A program made the position numbers and the translations under genes. Below are positions 8,279 through 18,114 of a stretch of 64,000 bases of DNA, piece after piece (position 1 is the stretch's first letter; each line of letters starts with the position of its first letter). The notes beneath the pieces are model-generated. The model saw only the letters and a list, made by a program, of their open reading frames with translations, was not told where the DNA came from and did not search any database. Source of the stretch: Undibacterium cyanobacteriorum (GTDB lineage: Bacteria > Pseudomonadota > Gammaproteobacteria > Burkholderiales > Burkholderiaceae_D); NCBI RefSeq assembly GCF_031326225.1, contig NZ_CP133720.1, positions 2,542,001-2,606,000 on the forward strand. The letters are read 5' to 3'.

Positions 8279-8968
8279 ATGAACATTTTGATCGTCGAAG
8301 ATGAGAATAAAATCGCCGAAAGCGTGGCGATTGGCCTGCGCGAATATGGTATTCAAGTCACGCATATCGCAGACGGCAATATGGTCATCGATCATGTGCA
8401 AAATCATCGATACGATTTTTACATACTGGACATCATGCTACCTGGTCTTGATGGACTACAAATCCTCAAGAATCTCAGAACATCCGGTGACAATACCCCA
8501 GTGATTTTGCTAACTGCACGTAACCATCTTGATGATCGCATTCAAGGTTTACAACTCGGAGCTGACGATTATTTAGCAAAGCCTTTCTTTGTTGAAGAAC
8601 TGTATGCGCGAATTCAAGCGATTTTGAGGCGTTCGCAAGGCGAGCGTGAGCAAACACTCGCAGTCGGGAAATTCAAACTTGATCGCATCAATCGTCAAGC
8701 CTACTTTGGCAATAACACCGTCGAGCTCAGTAGTCGTGAATTCAATTTACTTGAATATCTTATGCGTTCACCGGGAAAGATCTTTACACGGGTACAAATC
8801 TTGGAACATGTGTGGGGATACGATTTTGATCCTAGTACCAACATCGTCGATGTATGCATCAAACGTATCCGTGGAAAAATGGCCGAAATTGACGATCAAT
8901 CGCATTTATCAGCGATTGAGTCTATTCGTGGAATTGGGTATCGATTTAGAGAACCGGATCGTAAGTGA
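8279..8968 (+). CDS. OmpR-family response regulator (CusR/CopR-like)
   Basis: 229 residues: a receiver domain with the VEDE pocket, phosphorylation Asp51 (YILDIMLPGLDG) and Lys101 (LAKPF), then a winged-helix DNA-binding domain (about 126-226) with ELSSREFNLLEYLMRSPGK and the GIGYRF ending. The sequence is closest in style to heavy-metal-type regulators (CusR/CopR/IrlR), but the signal is not established. Its stop overlaps or lies just before the start of the kinase gene, so the two are translated together. Three large lipoprotein genes follow on the same strand. Confidence 0.93.
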   Translation: MNILIVEDENKIAESVAIGLREYGIQVTHIADGNMVIDHVQNHRYDFYILDIMLPGLDGLQILKNLRTSGDNTPVILLTARNHLDDRIQGLQLGADDYLAKPFFVEELYARIQAILRRSQGEREQTLAVGKFKLDRINRQAYFGNNTVELSSREFNLLEYLMRSPGKIFTRVQILEHVWGYDFDPSTNIVDVCIKRIRGKMAEIDDQSHLSAIESIRGIGYRFREPDRK

Positions 8969-8970
8969 TC

Positions 8971-10380
8971 ATGCACAGCTTTCGATTACACGCCTTCATC
9001 GCCACCATGATTTTAACTTTGCTCATGTTGGCACTCTCTTTCCTAATTACCCGCACGCAGTTGGTTGATTATGAGCAGGCTCGTTTAGAGAATCGATTGT
9101 GCATGGAACTAAAGCGGCTCACGAAGCGTCGTTTGGACCAAGATGAAATTGAGCGAATCTGGAAAGACATGAGCCAAAAACTCCATCTCACCCAGAAGCA
9201 TGATCTCGCTTTCTCAAGCAATTTGATCGAATCTCCCGAAATGATGTGGCTAAGTAAAACGCCTAACTGGATCGAGCATGAGCCATCATCAGCATCCAAA
9301 TTCAATCAAAACAGAACCAACTCTACAGCAAAAAAGACCTGTAAGATTCAAACCACGCTGATCGCAGATAAGGAATGGATCGAAGCGCAAACTGAGGGTG
9401 ACTTTGGAAAAGCGTCGATTCTTGTCAATCGCGACGCTGCACTCCAAGATGTGCACATTGTGATGACGAAGACCACACTTCAACTGTTAGCGATTTTCGT
9501 GGTACTTGCCACAATTGGCTCCTTACTATTAGCTCGACTGATCAGTCGTCCAGTTCTACGCCTTCAAGCTTCAATGCAGAGCATTGATAAAGATGATTTG
9601 CATTCACGCCTTAGTTCTAACAAAGAATTCACCGAGTTTCAATCGGTAATCCACTCATACAACCAAATGCTAGATCGACTCGAGCAGAGTTTTCAGCACG
9701 CTTCTCGCTTTGCGGCAAACGCTGCACATGAGTTAAGGACTCCATTGACCATACTTACGGTCAAATTGGAACGTGCTATCAATCACCCCAACGACGACCA
9801 ACACAAACAAGAGCTATCAGCGATGCTCGACGAAGTATCTCGTCTCGCCAGCATCACGCAGAAGTTACTGTTTCTTGCACAAGCAGAAGCTGGTACGTTT
9901 CCAAGACAATTTGGACTCATCAACTTGAGCAGACTAATCGGTGAACTCGTCGCAGATCTCGAGATGCTTGATGAATCTGCCCTCATCTCCCCGCATATTG
10001 AAGCTCAAATCGACATAGAAGCCGATCCTATTCTCATCAGGCAATTGCTCAGCAATTTACTGACAAATGCGATTCGTTACTGCGAGAGGGAGAAAGCAAT
10101 TTCAGTGGAATTAAGCACACATAAGGATCTCTGTCAGATTACCATCAGCAACCATACTGACTCCTTGTCCAACGATGAGAGAACGCACTTCTTCGATGCC
10201 TTCTTTCGAGGTCAAACCGCACAAAGAAAACATAGCGACGGCGCTGGTCTTGGGTTAAATGTTGCGGCAGAAATCGTTCGATTACATCACGGAAAAATAA
10301 GTCTACTCGATACCCCTTCACACATCGTGAGTATCCAAGTGACCTTACCTCTCCACCACCATACCAAAGCATTCAATTAA
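8971..10380 (+). CDS. HAMP-domain sensor histidine kinase, partner of the OmpR-type regulator
   Basis: About 469 residues. Two TM helices (about 8-28 and 170-190) flank a periplasmic loop of about 140 residues. A HAMP domain follows (RLISRPVLRLQASMQSI), then HisKA with HELRTPLTIL (His near 253) and HATPase with NLLTNAIRYC and GAGLGLNVAAEIV. The layout is that of CusS/IrlS-like kinases, but the periplasmic loop lacks an evident metal-binding cluster. The frame is also open from a GTG at 8965 that overlaps the regulator stop codon; ATG 8971 is chosen. Only 17 bases separate it from the first lipoprotein gene. Confidence 0.9.
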   Translation: MHSFRLHAFIATMILTLLMLALSFLITRTQLVDYEQARLENRLCMELKRLTKRRLDQDEIERIWKDMSQKLHLTQKHDLAFSSNLIESPEMMWLSKTPNWIEHEPSSASKFNQNRTNSTAKKTCKIQTTLIADKEWIEAQTEGDFGKASILVNRDAALQDVHIVMTKTTLQLLAIFVVLATIGSLLLARLISRPVLRLQASMQSIDKDDLHSRLSSNKEFTEFQSVIHSYNQMLDRLEQSFQHASRFAANAAHELRTPLTILTVKLERAINHPNDDQHKQELSAMLDEVSRLASITQKLLFLAQAEAGTFPRQFGLINLSRLIGELVADLEMLDESALISPHIEAQIDIEADPILIRQLLSNLLTNAIRYCEREKAISVELSTHKDLCQITISNHTDSLSNDERTHFFDAFFRGQTAQRKHSDGAGLGLNVAAEIVRLHHGKISLLDTPSHIVSIQVTLPLHHHTKAFN

Positions 10381-10397
10381 GCACGCCGAGAACGACC

Positions 10398-12899
10398 ATG
10401 AAATCAATTGCCATCTACATCGCATCACTCATCACCAGCATCACCTTGCTAGGTTGTGGCATGGAACAGAGTGCGAAAACAAACTCCAGTGCGGAACTGA
10501 TGGGGGGGCCACCAGTTGAAACAAATGGCTCGGTAACTTTCACAGCACCACGCAATAACTATGCGATCGAATACACCAGCCTCGGCACAAGAGTAAAGGA
10601 CTTAGTCGGCTATGACGGAACAGTCGACGTCAGTAACGCCAACATACTGATTTTTAGTGATGCACGAGTCAACTTAGGGCTGGCAAAACTGAGCAAAAGT
10701 ATTAGCGATGTTCAGGTGCAAAAGTTAGTCGAACTCTACATTGCTTTCTTCAATCGCTTACCGGATGCAGATGGAATGGCGTACTGGATAGCGCAAATTC
10801 GTGACGGTAAAACGATGGTTGAGGTTGCAGAAAATTTCTATGCTGCGGGTGTTTCACTGCCAGAGTTAACTGGCTACACCAAAACCATGACTTCCAGCGA
10901 TTTCGTAAAAGTGATCTACAAGAACGTGCTCGGACGCAGCGCAACCACCGCGCCAAGTGACGCAGAAGTTCAATATTGGGTCGACGATCTTACTTCGGGA
11001 AGACAAACGAAAAGTAGTCTCATCAACACCATGATTTTCTCAGCTAGAACATTCGCGAATGACCCGAACTTCGGCTGGGTAGCGCAATTACTCGATAACA
11101 AAGTCAAGATCGGTAAGCATTTGGCAATTGAACAAGGTATCAGCTATCTATCCGATGCCGATAACATTCAAAAATATTCAAATCTCGCGCGCTTGATCAC
11201 ACCAAGCAGTACCGACCAAGCGATTCTTGTGTTTGGCATGAACGATCCAAATTTCAATTTGTTGGCTAATGTCCCAAGCGCACCGTCAAATTTAGTAGCA
11301 AGCCCAAACGACAACGGAGGCGTCATTAGTTTTATGGCGTCAACCGACCAAGGTGGACTGCCGATCCTAAGTTATCAGCTCAGCTGTACTGATGGAGTCT
11401 CCACCATCAAAAGTATTGCCAGTAGCAGTCCCATCATCGTAAGTGGACTCGAAAATGGTCGAAGCTACACCTGCTCCATAGTTGCCAGCAATGCTTTTGG
11501 CATGAGCACTGCAAGCCTTAGTGCTAAATTGACTCCTGTCAGCAGCACCAGTCTTGGGAACTTCAATGGCAATATCGTATTAGGAACGCCCTCTGATACC
11601 TCCATCAAAGCAAGTGTATTTTCAAGCACTCAGAACGGCCAAGTACGCATCCGCTTTGGCACAAGCCCTGGGGTATATAACACGCAAACTGAGCAAAAAG
11701 AGCTTTTAGCCAATCAAGCGTCCGAACTCACGCTCACGGGATTAAAACCCGACACTCGATATTTCTATCGACTCGACTATACCGCCGCCAATGGTGTCGG
11801 CTCAGGACCGACAATCGAATATAGCTTCCAGTCCGCCCGCTCACCAGGCCAAAGTTTTACCTTTGCACTCCAAGGAGATTCGCATCCTGAACGCGAGCGT
11901 TCCCAATTTGACAGTGCGCTCTACAGCAGAACATTAGAAACTGCTGCCAATGATCGGCCGGATTTTTACTTATTGATGGGCGACGATTTTAGTGTAGACA
12001 CGCTAGATCCCAAGACCATCGATGCTGCCAAGGTGCGAGAACGCTACACTATACAGCGCCCTTATCTTGGCATCATCGGCGCCCGTTCGCCTGTATTTCT
12101 TGTGAACGGAAACCATGAGCAAGCTGCGCGTTTCAACTTGAATGGAACACCAGATAATGTCGCTGTCTGGGCACAAAATTCACGCAACTCGCTCTACTCT
12201 CAACCGGCACCTGATGCCTTTTACTCTGGCAACAAAGAACAGGTTCCATTTATCGGCTTATTGCGCAATTACTATGCATGGACGTGGGGCGATGCGCTGT
12301 TTGTCGTAATCGATCCATATTGGTCATCGCCAGTTGCGGTCGATAATGTATTCGGAGGCGAACCAAAGCGTACCAACATGTGGGAAGTCACGCACGGCGA
12401 TGAACAATACCTCTGGTTGAAAGATACGCTGGAGAAAAGCAAAGCAAAATACAAGTTCGTTTTCGCTCATCACGTGATGGGAACTGGCCGTGGCGGTATT
12501 GAGCTAGCTGGATCATGGGAATGGGGTGGAAAAAACTCCAAGGGTATCAACGAATTCGCCACGCAGCGCCCGCGCTGGAATCTTCCCATCCATCAGTTAA
12601 TGGTCGCCAATAAAGTGAGCATTTTCTTCCAAGGTCACGATCATATCTGGGTTCACCAGCAGCTCGACGGCGTTACATATCAAAGCCTCTCTGAGCCCGC
12701 TGATCCAAACTATGCGTTGTGGAACTCCGATGCATATCTCACAGGTGAACGCTTCCCTAGCACTGGTTACACACGGGTTCAAGTCTCTCCATCTGGCGTT
12801 AAGGTCGAATATGTCCGCACATATCTACCGAAAGATGAAGGCCCGGGGAAAACCAATGGTGTGCCGGTTTTCAGCTACACAATTTCGAATCCTCAATAA
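10398..12899 (+). CDS. Lipoprotein with DUF4214, Fn3 and metallophosphoesterase domains (paralogue 1)
   Basis: 833 residues. A signal peptide ends in the lipobox LLGC (Cys20). Next come a DUF4214-like region (about 105-265) with ELYIAFFNRLPDADGMAYW and YKNVLGR, an Fn3 domain (about 293-378), an Fn3-like domain of the purple-acid-phosphatase N-terminal type (about 390-480), and a calcineurin-like phosphoesterase (about 485-780). Metal-ligand motifs are GDSH, MGDD, NGNHE, AHH and GHDH, all present. It is probably an outer-membrane or surface-anchored phosphatase or phosphodiesterase; the substrate is unknown. It is very similar in layout and sequence to the next gene, which starts 18 bases after it. 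The upstream kinase gene ends 17 bases before it. Confidence 0.88.
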   Translation: MKSIAIYIASLITSITLLGCGMEQSAKTNSSAELMGGPPVETNGSVTFTAPRNNYAIEYTSLGTRVKDLVGYDGTVDVSNANILIFSDARVNLGLAKLSKSISDVQVQKLVELYIAFFNRLPDADGMAYWIAQIRDGKTMVEVAENFYAAGVSLPELTGYTKTMTSSDFVKVIYKNVLGRSATTAPSDAEVQYWVDDLTSGRQTKSSLINTMIFSARTFANDPNFGWVAQLLDNKVKIGKHLAIEQGISYLSDADNIQKYSNLARLITPSSTDQAILVFGMNDPNFNLLANVPSAPSNLVASPNDNGGVISFMASTDQGGLPILSYQLSCTDGVSTIKSIASSSPIIVSGLENGRSYTCSIVASNAFGMSTASLSAKLTPVSSTSLGNFNGNIVLGTPSDTSIKASVFSSTQNGQVRIRFGTSPGVYNTQTEQKELLANQASELTLTGLKPDTRYFYRLDYTAANGVGSGPTIEYSFQSARSPGQSFTFALQGDSHPERERSQFDSALYSRTLETAANDRPDFYLLMGDDFSVDTLDPKTIDAAKVRERYTIQRPYLGIIGARSPVFLVNGNHEQAARFNLNGTPDNVAVWAQNSRNSLYSQPAPDAFYSGNKEQVPFIGLLRNYYAWTWGDALFVVIDPYWSSPVAVDNVFGGEPKRTNMWEVTHGDEQYLWLKDTLEKSKAKYKFVFAHHVMGTGRGGIELAGSWEWGGKNSKGINEFATQRPRWNLPIHQLMVANKVSIFFQGHDHIWVHQQLDGVTYQSLSEPADPNYALWNSDAYLTGERFPSTGYTRVQVSPSGVKVEYVRTYLPKDEGPGKTNGVPVFSYTISNPQ

Positions 12900-12917
12900 A
12901 TCGAACGGAGCCATCTC

Positions 12918-15422
12918 ATGAAAATTGCTCATGCATTCAGCTACGTTTTAATCATTGCCGCGATTGCCGGATGTGGTGGCACTGAGCCTACCACAAGGGT
13001 AGGAAGCCAAATGATGGCGCCAGCACCCATACAATCAAACGTGAGCGTGGCGGGGCCCCGTAACAATTTCAATATCGTTCGCACAGCCACTTCCACGTTA
13101 GTGGTTGATAAGCTCAATCCAAGCGTGGTCATCGACGCTAGCAACGCTGGCAGTATTTACTTCACCGATTTGCACGTCAATCTGACACTCAGCTCGCGCG
13201 TCCAACAACTCACGGCAGCTCAAGTCCAAAGCCTCATCGAACTGTATATCGCATTTTTTAACCGGGTACCGGATTCAGATGGTTTAGCTTACTGGATGGA
13301 TCAACTGATCGCGGGTCGCAGCCTGACACAGATCGCTGAGAATTTTTACCAAGCAGGCATTATCACCTCTGAGTTCTCTGGCTACACTAAAGACATGAGC
13401 GCGGGCGATTTTGTCAGGATCGTCTATAAAAACGTTCTAGGAAGAACCGGAGCCACCGCACCTAGTGATGCTGAAGTCAATTATTGGGTCAGCGACTTAA
13501 CCAGCGGACGACAAACTAAGAGCAGCCTAGTCAGTTCCATGCTGTACTCGGCAAGACTATTTGCAAACGATCCCGATTATGGTTGGGTGACACGCTTGCT
13601 CAATAACAAAATTGAACTAGGAAAGTACGTTGCGCTTGAGCAGAGCGTCAGTTTCGCCGATGCTGGAAAAAACATCACTCGTGGCGTGCAAATCATTGCA
13701 GCGGTCACACCAAATGACACCAGCGCCGCTAGGACACTTCTCGAAATTGATGATACGCTGTTCAGCGCGACGATGCGAGCACCAAGCCCACCTCAAAACA
13801 TTTCCGCAACAGCACAGAATGGCACTGTCGTATTCCGTTTCGATGCGCCGCTCGATGATGGAGGAGCAACGATCACAGCATTCACCGTGACTTGTGCATT
13901 TGAAAATTCACAGCTGCAAACCACTGCCAGCAGTAGTCCAATTACCCTTGCTGGCCTCACGTCTGGCAAAACATATCAGTGTTCGATGCGGGCAATTAAC
14001 CGCTACGATCAAAGCATTCCCTCTTCGTTGGTCTCGGTCACGAATGGCAGCGGACAAGTTTCGAGTGCTTTTGGCGGCGACATTATCCTTGGCAGCCCAA
14101 CGGACTCGAGTATTCGTATCAAACTCTTTTCCGCGACGCAGTCTGGATTCGTCTCATTGAGCTACGGAATAAACGGAAACAACCTCACTCAAAACACTGC
14201 AGTGAAGAACTTAAGTGCAGGGACACCACTTGAATTTCAACTTGATGGTCTACCAAGTGATGCCACTATCAACTATACGATCAAATATCAAAGCGACGCA
14301 ACTTTGAGCCCAGCGTCATCCCCCACCTACACTTTCCATACCGCGCGGCCGAGTAATTCAAATTCAAGTTTCAGCTTCACAGTGCAAGCCGACTCGCACT
14401 TGGACGAAAACTCAAATCTAGCTCAGTATCAAAAAACTCTAGATAATATTTTGTTAGATCGCCCCGACTTCCATATTGATCTCGGCGACACCTTCATGAC
14501 AGAAAAACATACCGGCCCTTTCGATGCCGTTGTGCGAATGGCGACTAGTCAAAGTGTCGTCGATGCACGCTACATCTACGAGCGGCAGCATTTCGGCCGC
14601 ATCGGCCATTCCGTCCCGCTATTCCTCGCCAATGGAAATCACGAAGGCGAACTAGGTTGGCTCAACAATAATACGGCGAACACAATAGCCGTTTGGGCTG
14701 GCTTGGCTCGTCAAAAGTTTTACGTCAATCCACAACCATCAGAGTTCTATAGTGGCGACCCCAATCCAACCAACTTTATCGGATTGCGGTCTGCATGGTA
14801 TTCGTGGAACTGGGGTGATGCGCTGTTTATCGTACTGGACCCATATTGGAACAGTAAGGCACAAGCAAGTAAGGACGCGTGGAGCCTCACCCTAGGTGCA
14901 GTTCAATTCCAATGGCTCACCAACACACTCAACAACAGCAAAGCCAAATACAAATTTGTGTTTCTCCATAATCTGGTGGGGGGACTGGACGGCCAGATGC
15001 GTGGAGGAATTGAAGCAGCTCCATATTACGAATGGGGCGGCAAAAATACCGATAGTAGTTATGGCTTTGACGAGAAGCGTCCGGGTTGGGGAATTCCGAT
15101 TCATCAGCTTCTCGTGAAAAACAAAGTGACCGCAGTATTTCACGGGCATGACCATGTCTATGTTCGACAAATACTAGATGGCGTTTTATACCAGGAAGTC
15201 CCTCAACCAAGTGCAGCTAACAATACGAGTGGGGCGAACCTAGCTCGAGATTACCACTACGAAAATGGGGTCATTCAAAGTAGTTCAGGACACATTCGCG
15301 TGAGCGTTTCACCGCAGGGTGTGAAAACTGAGTACGTTCGCTCTTGGTTACCAACAAGTGAAACCGCGTCGAGGAAAAATCGTCAAATCGACGACACATG
15401 GCAAAGTACAACATCACAATAA
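12918..15422 (+). CDS. Lipoprotein with DUF4214, Fn3 and metallophosphoesterase domains (paralogue 2)
   Basis: 834 residues, a tandem paralogue of the preceding gene. The lipobox is IAGC (Cys19). The same order follows: DUF4214-like region (ELYIAFFNRVPDSDGLAYW, YKNVLGR, SDLTSGRQTKSSL), Fn3 domain, Fn3-like PAP-N-type domain, and phosphoesterase. Metal-ligand motifs are ADSH, LGDTF, NGNHE, LHN and GHDH. Compared with paralogue 1 the first motif has QADSH in place of QGDSH, and AHH becomes LHN, so one metal-site His differs; activity or specificity may therefore differ. It is probably a surface-anchored hydrolase. It shares an apparent operon with its neighbours. Confidence 0.88.
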   Translation: MKIAHAFSYVLIIAAIAGCGGTEPTTRVGSQMMAPAPIQSNVSVAGPRNNFNIVRTATSTLVVDKLNPSVVIDASNAGSIYFTDLHVNLTLSSRVQQLTAAQVQSLIELYIAFFNRVPDSDGLAYWMDQLIAGRSLTQIAENFYQAGIITSEFSGYTKDMSAGDFVRIVYKNVLGRTGATAPSDAEVNYWVSDLTSGRQTKSSLVSSMLYSARLFANDPDYGWVTRLLNNKIELGKYVALEQSVSFADAGKNITRGVQIIAAVTPNDTSAARTLLEIDDTLFSATMRAPSPPQNISATAQNGTVVFRFDAPLDDGGATITAFTVTCAFENSQLQTTASSSPITLAGLTSGKTYQCSMRAINRYDQSIPSSLVSVTNGSGQVSSAFGGDIILGSPTDSSIRIKLFSATQSGFVSLSYGINGNNLTQNTAVKNLSAGTPLEFQLDGLPSDATINYTIKYQSDATLSPASSPTYTFHTARPSNSNSSFSFTVQADSHLDENSNLAQYQKTLDNILLDRPDFHIDLGDTFMTEKHTGPFDAVVRMATSQSVVDARYIYERQHFGRIGHSVPLFLANGNHEGELGWLNNNTANTIAVWAGLARQKFYVNPQPSEFYSGDPNPTNFIGLRSAWYSWNWGDALFIVLDPYWNSKAQASKDAWSLTLGAVQFQWLTNTLNNSKAKYKFVFLHNLVGGLDGQMRGGIEAAPYYEWGGKNTDSSYGFDEKRPGWGIPIHQLLVKNKVTAVFHGHDHVYVRQILDGVLYQEVPQPSAANNTSGANLARDYHYENGVIQSSSGHIRVSVSPQGVKTEYVRSWLPTSETASRKNRQIDDTWQSTTSQ

Positions 15423-15523
15423 AGCCCAACATTAAAGCCGGAATCAGAAATTTTTACCAAGGTGGCGTTTGAGCAAACCGCAACTCCACGTTGGCAATAC
15501 AAATCACAAACATTGGAGGATCT

Positions 15524-18106
15524 ATGTCTGCTTTTCTCACTCTGCGTCAGCTAGTCTACCTCGCCAGTGCCCTACTACTCAGCGCTTGTGGCGGAACTGC
15601 AGAAGATCAGCCAGCACGCAATACATCGGCCCAAGCCGTGACGATGTCAGGGCCACCAGCAACACTGATTGGCGCTCGGAACAATTATGTGATCAGTGTC
15701 GCTGGCAGCACTGCGAGCATCACGGACATCACCGGACAAGAGGCGCAACGCACAGCATCCATGAGCGACAAGCTCGTGTTCAAAGACGTGAGTGTTGATC
15801 TCAGCCTGAGTACAGTACTACCCAAAATCAACGAAACTCAACTACGTTCCTTGATCGAGCTCTATATCGCCTTCTTTAATCGTGTTCCCGACGCAGAAGG
15901 TATGCATTATTGGATCCAACAAATCATCGACGGACGCACTGTCTTGCAAATCGCTGATAGTTTTTACAGTGCTGGAAAACTCTATCCTGACCTTACTGGA
16001 TACTCGGACAAAATGAGCAATGCGGATTTCGTCACGATACTGTACAAAAATGTATTGGGTCGATCTGGCAGCAGCGCACCTAGCGCAGCCGAAGTCAATT
16101 ACTGGGTGAATGATATTGAATCTGGACGGCAAAGCCGCAGCACAGTCGTGATCGCCATGTTGTACTCGGCTCGCGTCTTGGCAGACGATCCTGTCGTTGG
16201 TTGGGTCACCCGACTACTCAATAACAAAATCAGTGTTGGTCGCTATCTCGCCATTGAACAAGGACTAAGTTTTCTCAATGACGCCGACAACATCACAAAA
16301 TCCATCGCCATCGCCGCTCTGATTGATGCCAACGACACGGACCAAGCATTAGCTGGGCTGGCCACCGCTGATCAACAATTCACCTTATCGAAAACAGTTC
16401 CGAGCGCGCCAAAATCTCTCGCGGCAACTGTCGGCAACGCCTCAATCAGCCTCCAATTTTCAGCTCCGAGTCGTAACGGTGGCAGCGCAATTACATCCTA
16501 CACGGCGACTTGCATTGGCAATGGCAAGACATCACAACAGACCGCCCAAAGCAGTCCGATTAGTTTGACTGGTTTGCTCAATGGAACTAGCTACAGCTGC
16601 ACTGTGCGCGCTACCAATGCACAGGGTGATAGCGACGCTTCAAATAGTGTCAACGCCACACCAAGCGCACCGACTTCAAGTTTTAAATTAATCAGTAGTG
16701 CTGGCTTAGACGGCGCCGCTATGGCAGCCGACTACACCTGCGATGGAACAGGTTCCAGCATTCCACTGTCTTGGAGTAACGCGCCAAGCGGCACCAAAGA
16801 ATTCGCCCTTCTCATGACGACCATTCCAGGCGATGGCACTACCAAATGGAATTGGGTGCTCTACAATATTCCGGCCGCAACTAGCAGTTTAGTGAAAGAT
16901 AGTATTGGAGTTGGCACATTGGGTGTCGGTAGCGATGGCCCATTGGCGGCATATCAAGCACCATGTTCACAAGGACCGGGCGCGAAAGTCTATACATTAA
17001 CCCTGTATGCCCTCTCCGCTGCACCGACACTTCCATCGAGTGGTGCAATTACTGGTGCAATCTTAAAAGACGCCATTGCCAACATCACCCTCGGCAGTGC
17101 CAGCACCAACTTGAGCTTTACGCGCACCACAATGACAGGTTCTTCAAATGCTTGCCAGATGATACGCAATTCCTTGACCGCTTCGAATACAGGCTATGTA
17201 TCCGTCAGCTGCGACGCGAACTACGCTTATGTTAGTTCGCTCGGTATCGCAAATCACACCATGATGAACGGTATCACTGCGACGAATTTGCAAGTGCCGA
17301 CAGTACAGAAATTCAATGGCGCTTACGGTTGGAAAATCCCTTTGAGTCCGGCAATCGCGGCGTCTACCACCTCCGCCGTTGATGGACCTATCGGCGTTGC
17401 AATTAACGGCGTCCCTATCTTCAATCCGTGTAAGCAAGGCGGGTGTCAGAATGGTGACACCAAGGTCTTAGGTGAACTCGATATTTGCAATGGCCATGCA
17501 GGCCGCTCAGATGACTACCACTACCATGCTGCGCCGACCTGCGTGATGGCGGCTAAGCCAAGCAGCTATTGGGACACCCATCCCGTCGGTTGGGCTCTCG
17601 ATGGATTCGCTATTTACGGTTACAACAACGCTGATGGGAAAGTGGCACCACGTGATTCTGTTTGCGGTGGCAATACCGATCCAAACACAAATGGTCCCAG
17701 CGGCTACGCTTATCATGTGACCGACGCATCGCCTTACGTTCTATCTTGCTTCCGCGGTACGCCTAGTCCCGATCTTGCTAATCAGTCGAGTAAATATAGT
17801 CCAATGCGACAACCACCTGTGACACCATTTAGTGTTTCGAATATGACATTAAGCACTGATCCAAGTGATGGCTATCAGGTGCTGCAATTTACGTCCGCCA
17901 AAACATTTGTGACGAATGAAGTGGGAAGTGACTCTTACACCAACACTGCGGGAACCTATAAGATTCGTTACAAGGCGCTCAGCGGCACGGATCTCGCGAG
18001 CGCGTTAGCTACGCCGAAAAATGCTGGTAAATCGATGTGTTGGGCCTTCCAATTCCAAACCAGCGGCGGTACAACAACACAGCCTAATATCACTTATTGC
18101 CGTTAG
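15524..18106 (+). CDS. Lipoprotein with DUF4214, Fn3, PEBP-like and YHYH domains
   Basis: 860 residues from ATG 15524, chosen because GGAGGA lies just before it and the lipobox LSAC (Cys22) then sits at a normal distance; an upstream TTG at 15491 is in frame but unlikely. The N-terminal half matches the two preceding lipoproteins (DUF4214-like region with ELYIAFFNRVPDAEGMHYW and YKNVLGR, then Fn3). The C-terminal half is different: a PEBP/YbhB-like part (about 395-545; YTCDGTGSSIPLSW, WNWVLYNIP) and a YHYH domain (about 550-760) with DDYHYHAAP, CNGHAG and GWALDGFAIYG. YHYH-domain proteins are of unknown function. The domain swap on a shared chassis is the notable feature. Confidence 0.86.
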   Translation: MSAFLTLRQLVYLASALLLSACGGTAEDQPARNTSAQAVTMSGPPATLIGARNNYVISVAGSTASITDITGQEAQRTASMSDKLVFKDVSVDLSLSTVLPKINETQLRSLIELYIAFFNRVPDAEGMHYWIQQIIDGRTVLQIADSFYSAGKLYPDLTGYSDKMSNADFVTILYKNVLGRSGSSAPSAAEVNYWVNDIESGRQSRSTVVIAMLYSARVLADDPVVGWVTRLLNNKISVGRYLAIEQGLSFLNDADNITKSIAIAALIDANDTDQALAGLATADQQFTLSKTVPSAPKSLAATVGNASISLQFSAPSRNGGSAITSYTATCIGNGKTSQQTAQSSPISLTGLLNGTSYSCTVRATNAQGDSDASNSVNATPSAPTSSFKLISSAGLDGAAMAADYTCDGTGSSIPLSWSNAPSGTKEFALLMTTIPGDGTTKWNWVLYNIPAATSSLVKDSIGVGTLGVGSDGPLAAYQAPCSQGPGAKVYTLTLYALSAAPTLPSSGAITGAILKDAIANITLGSASTNLSFTRTTMTGSSNACQMIRNSLTASNTGYVSVSCDANYAYVSSLGIANHTMMNGITATNLQVPTVQKFNGAYGWKIPLSPAIAASTTSAVDGPIGVAINGVPIFNPCKQGGCQNGDTKVLGELDICNGHAGRSDDYHYHAAPTCVMAAKPSSYWDTHPVGWALDGFAIYGYNNADGKVAPRDSVCGGNTDPNTNGPSGYAYHVTDASPYVLSCFRGTPSPDLANQSSKYSPMRQPPVTPFSVSNMTLSTDPSDGYQVLQFTSAKTFVTNEVGSDSYTNTAGTYKIRYKALSGTDLASALATPKNAGKSMCWAFQFQTSGGTTTQPNITYCR

Positions 18107-18114
18107 AGTTTCTT

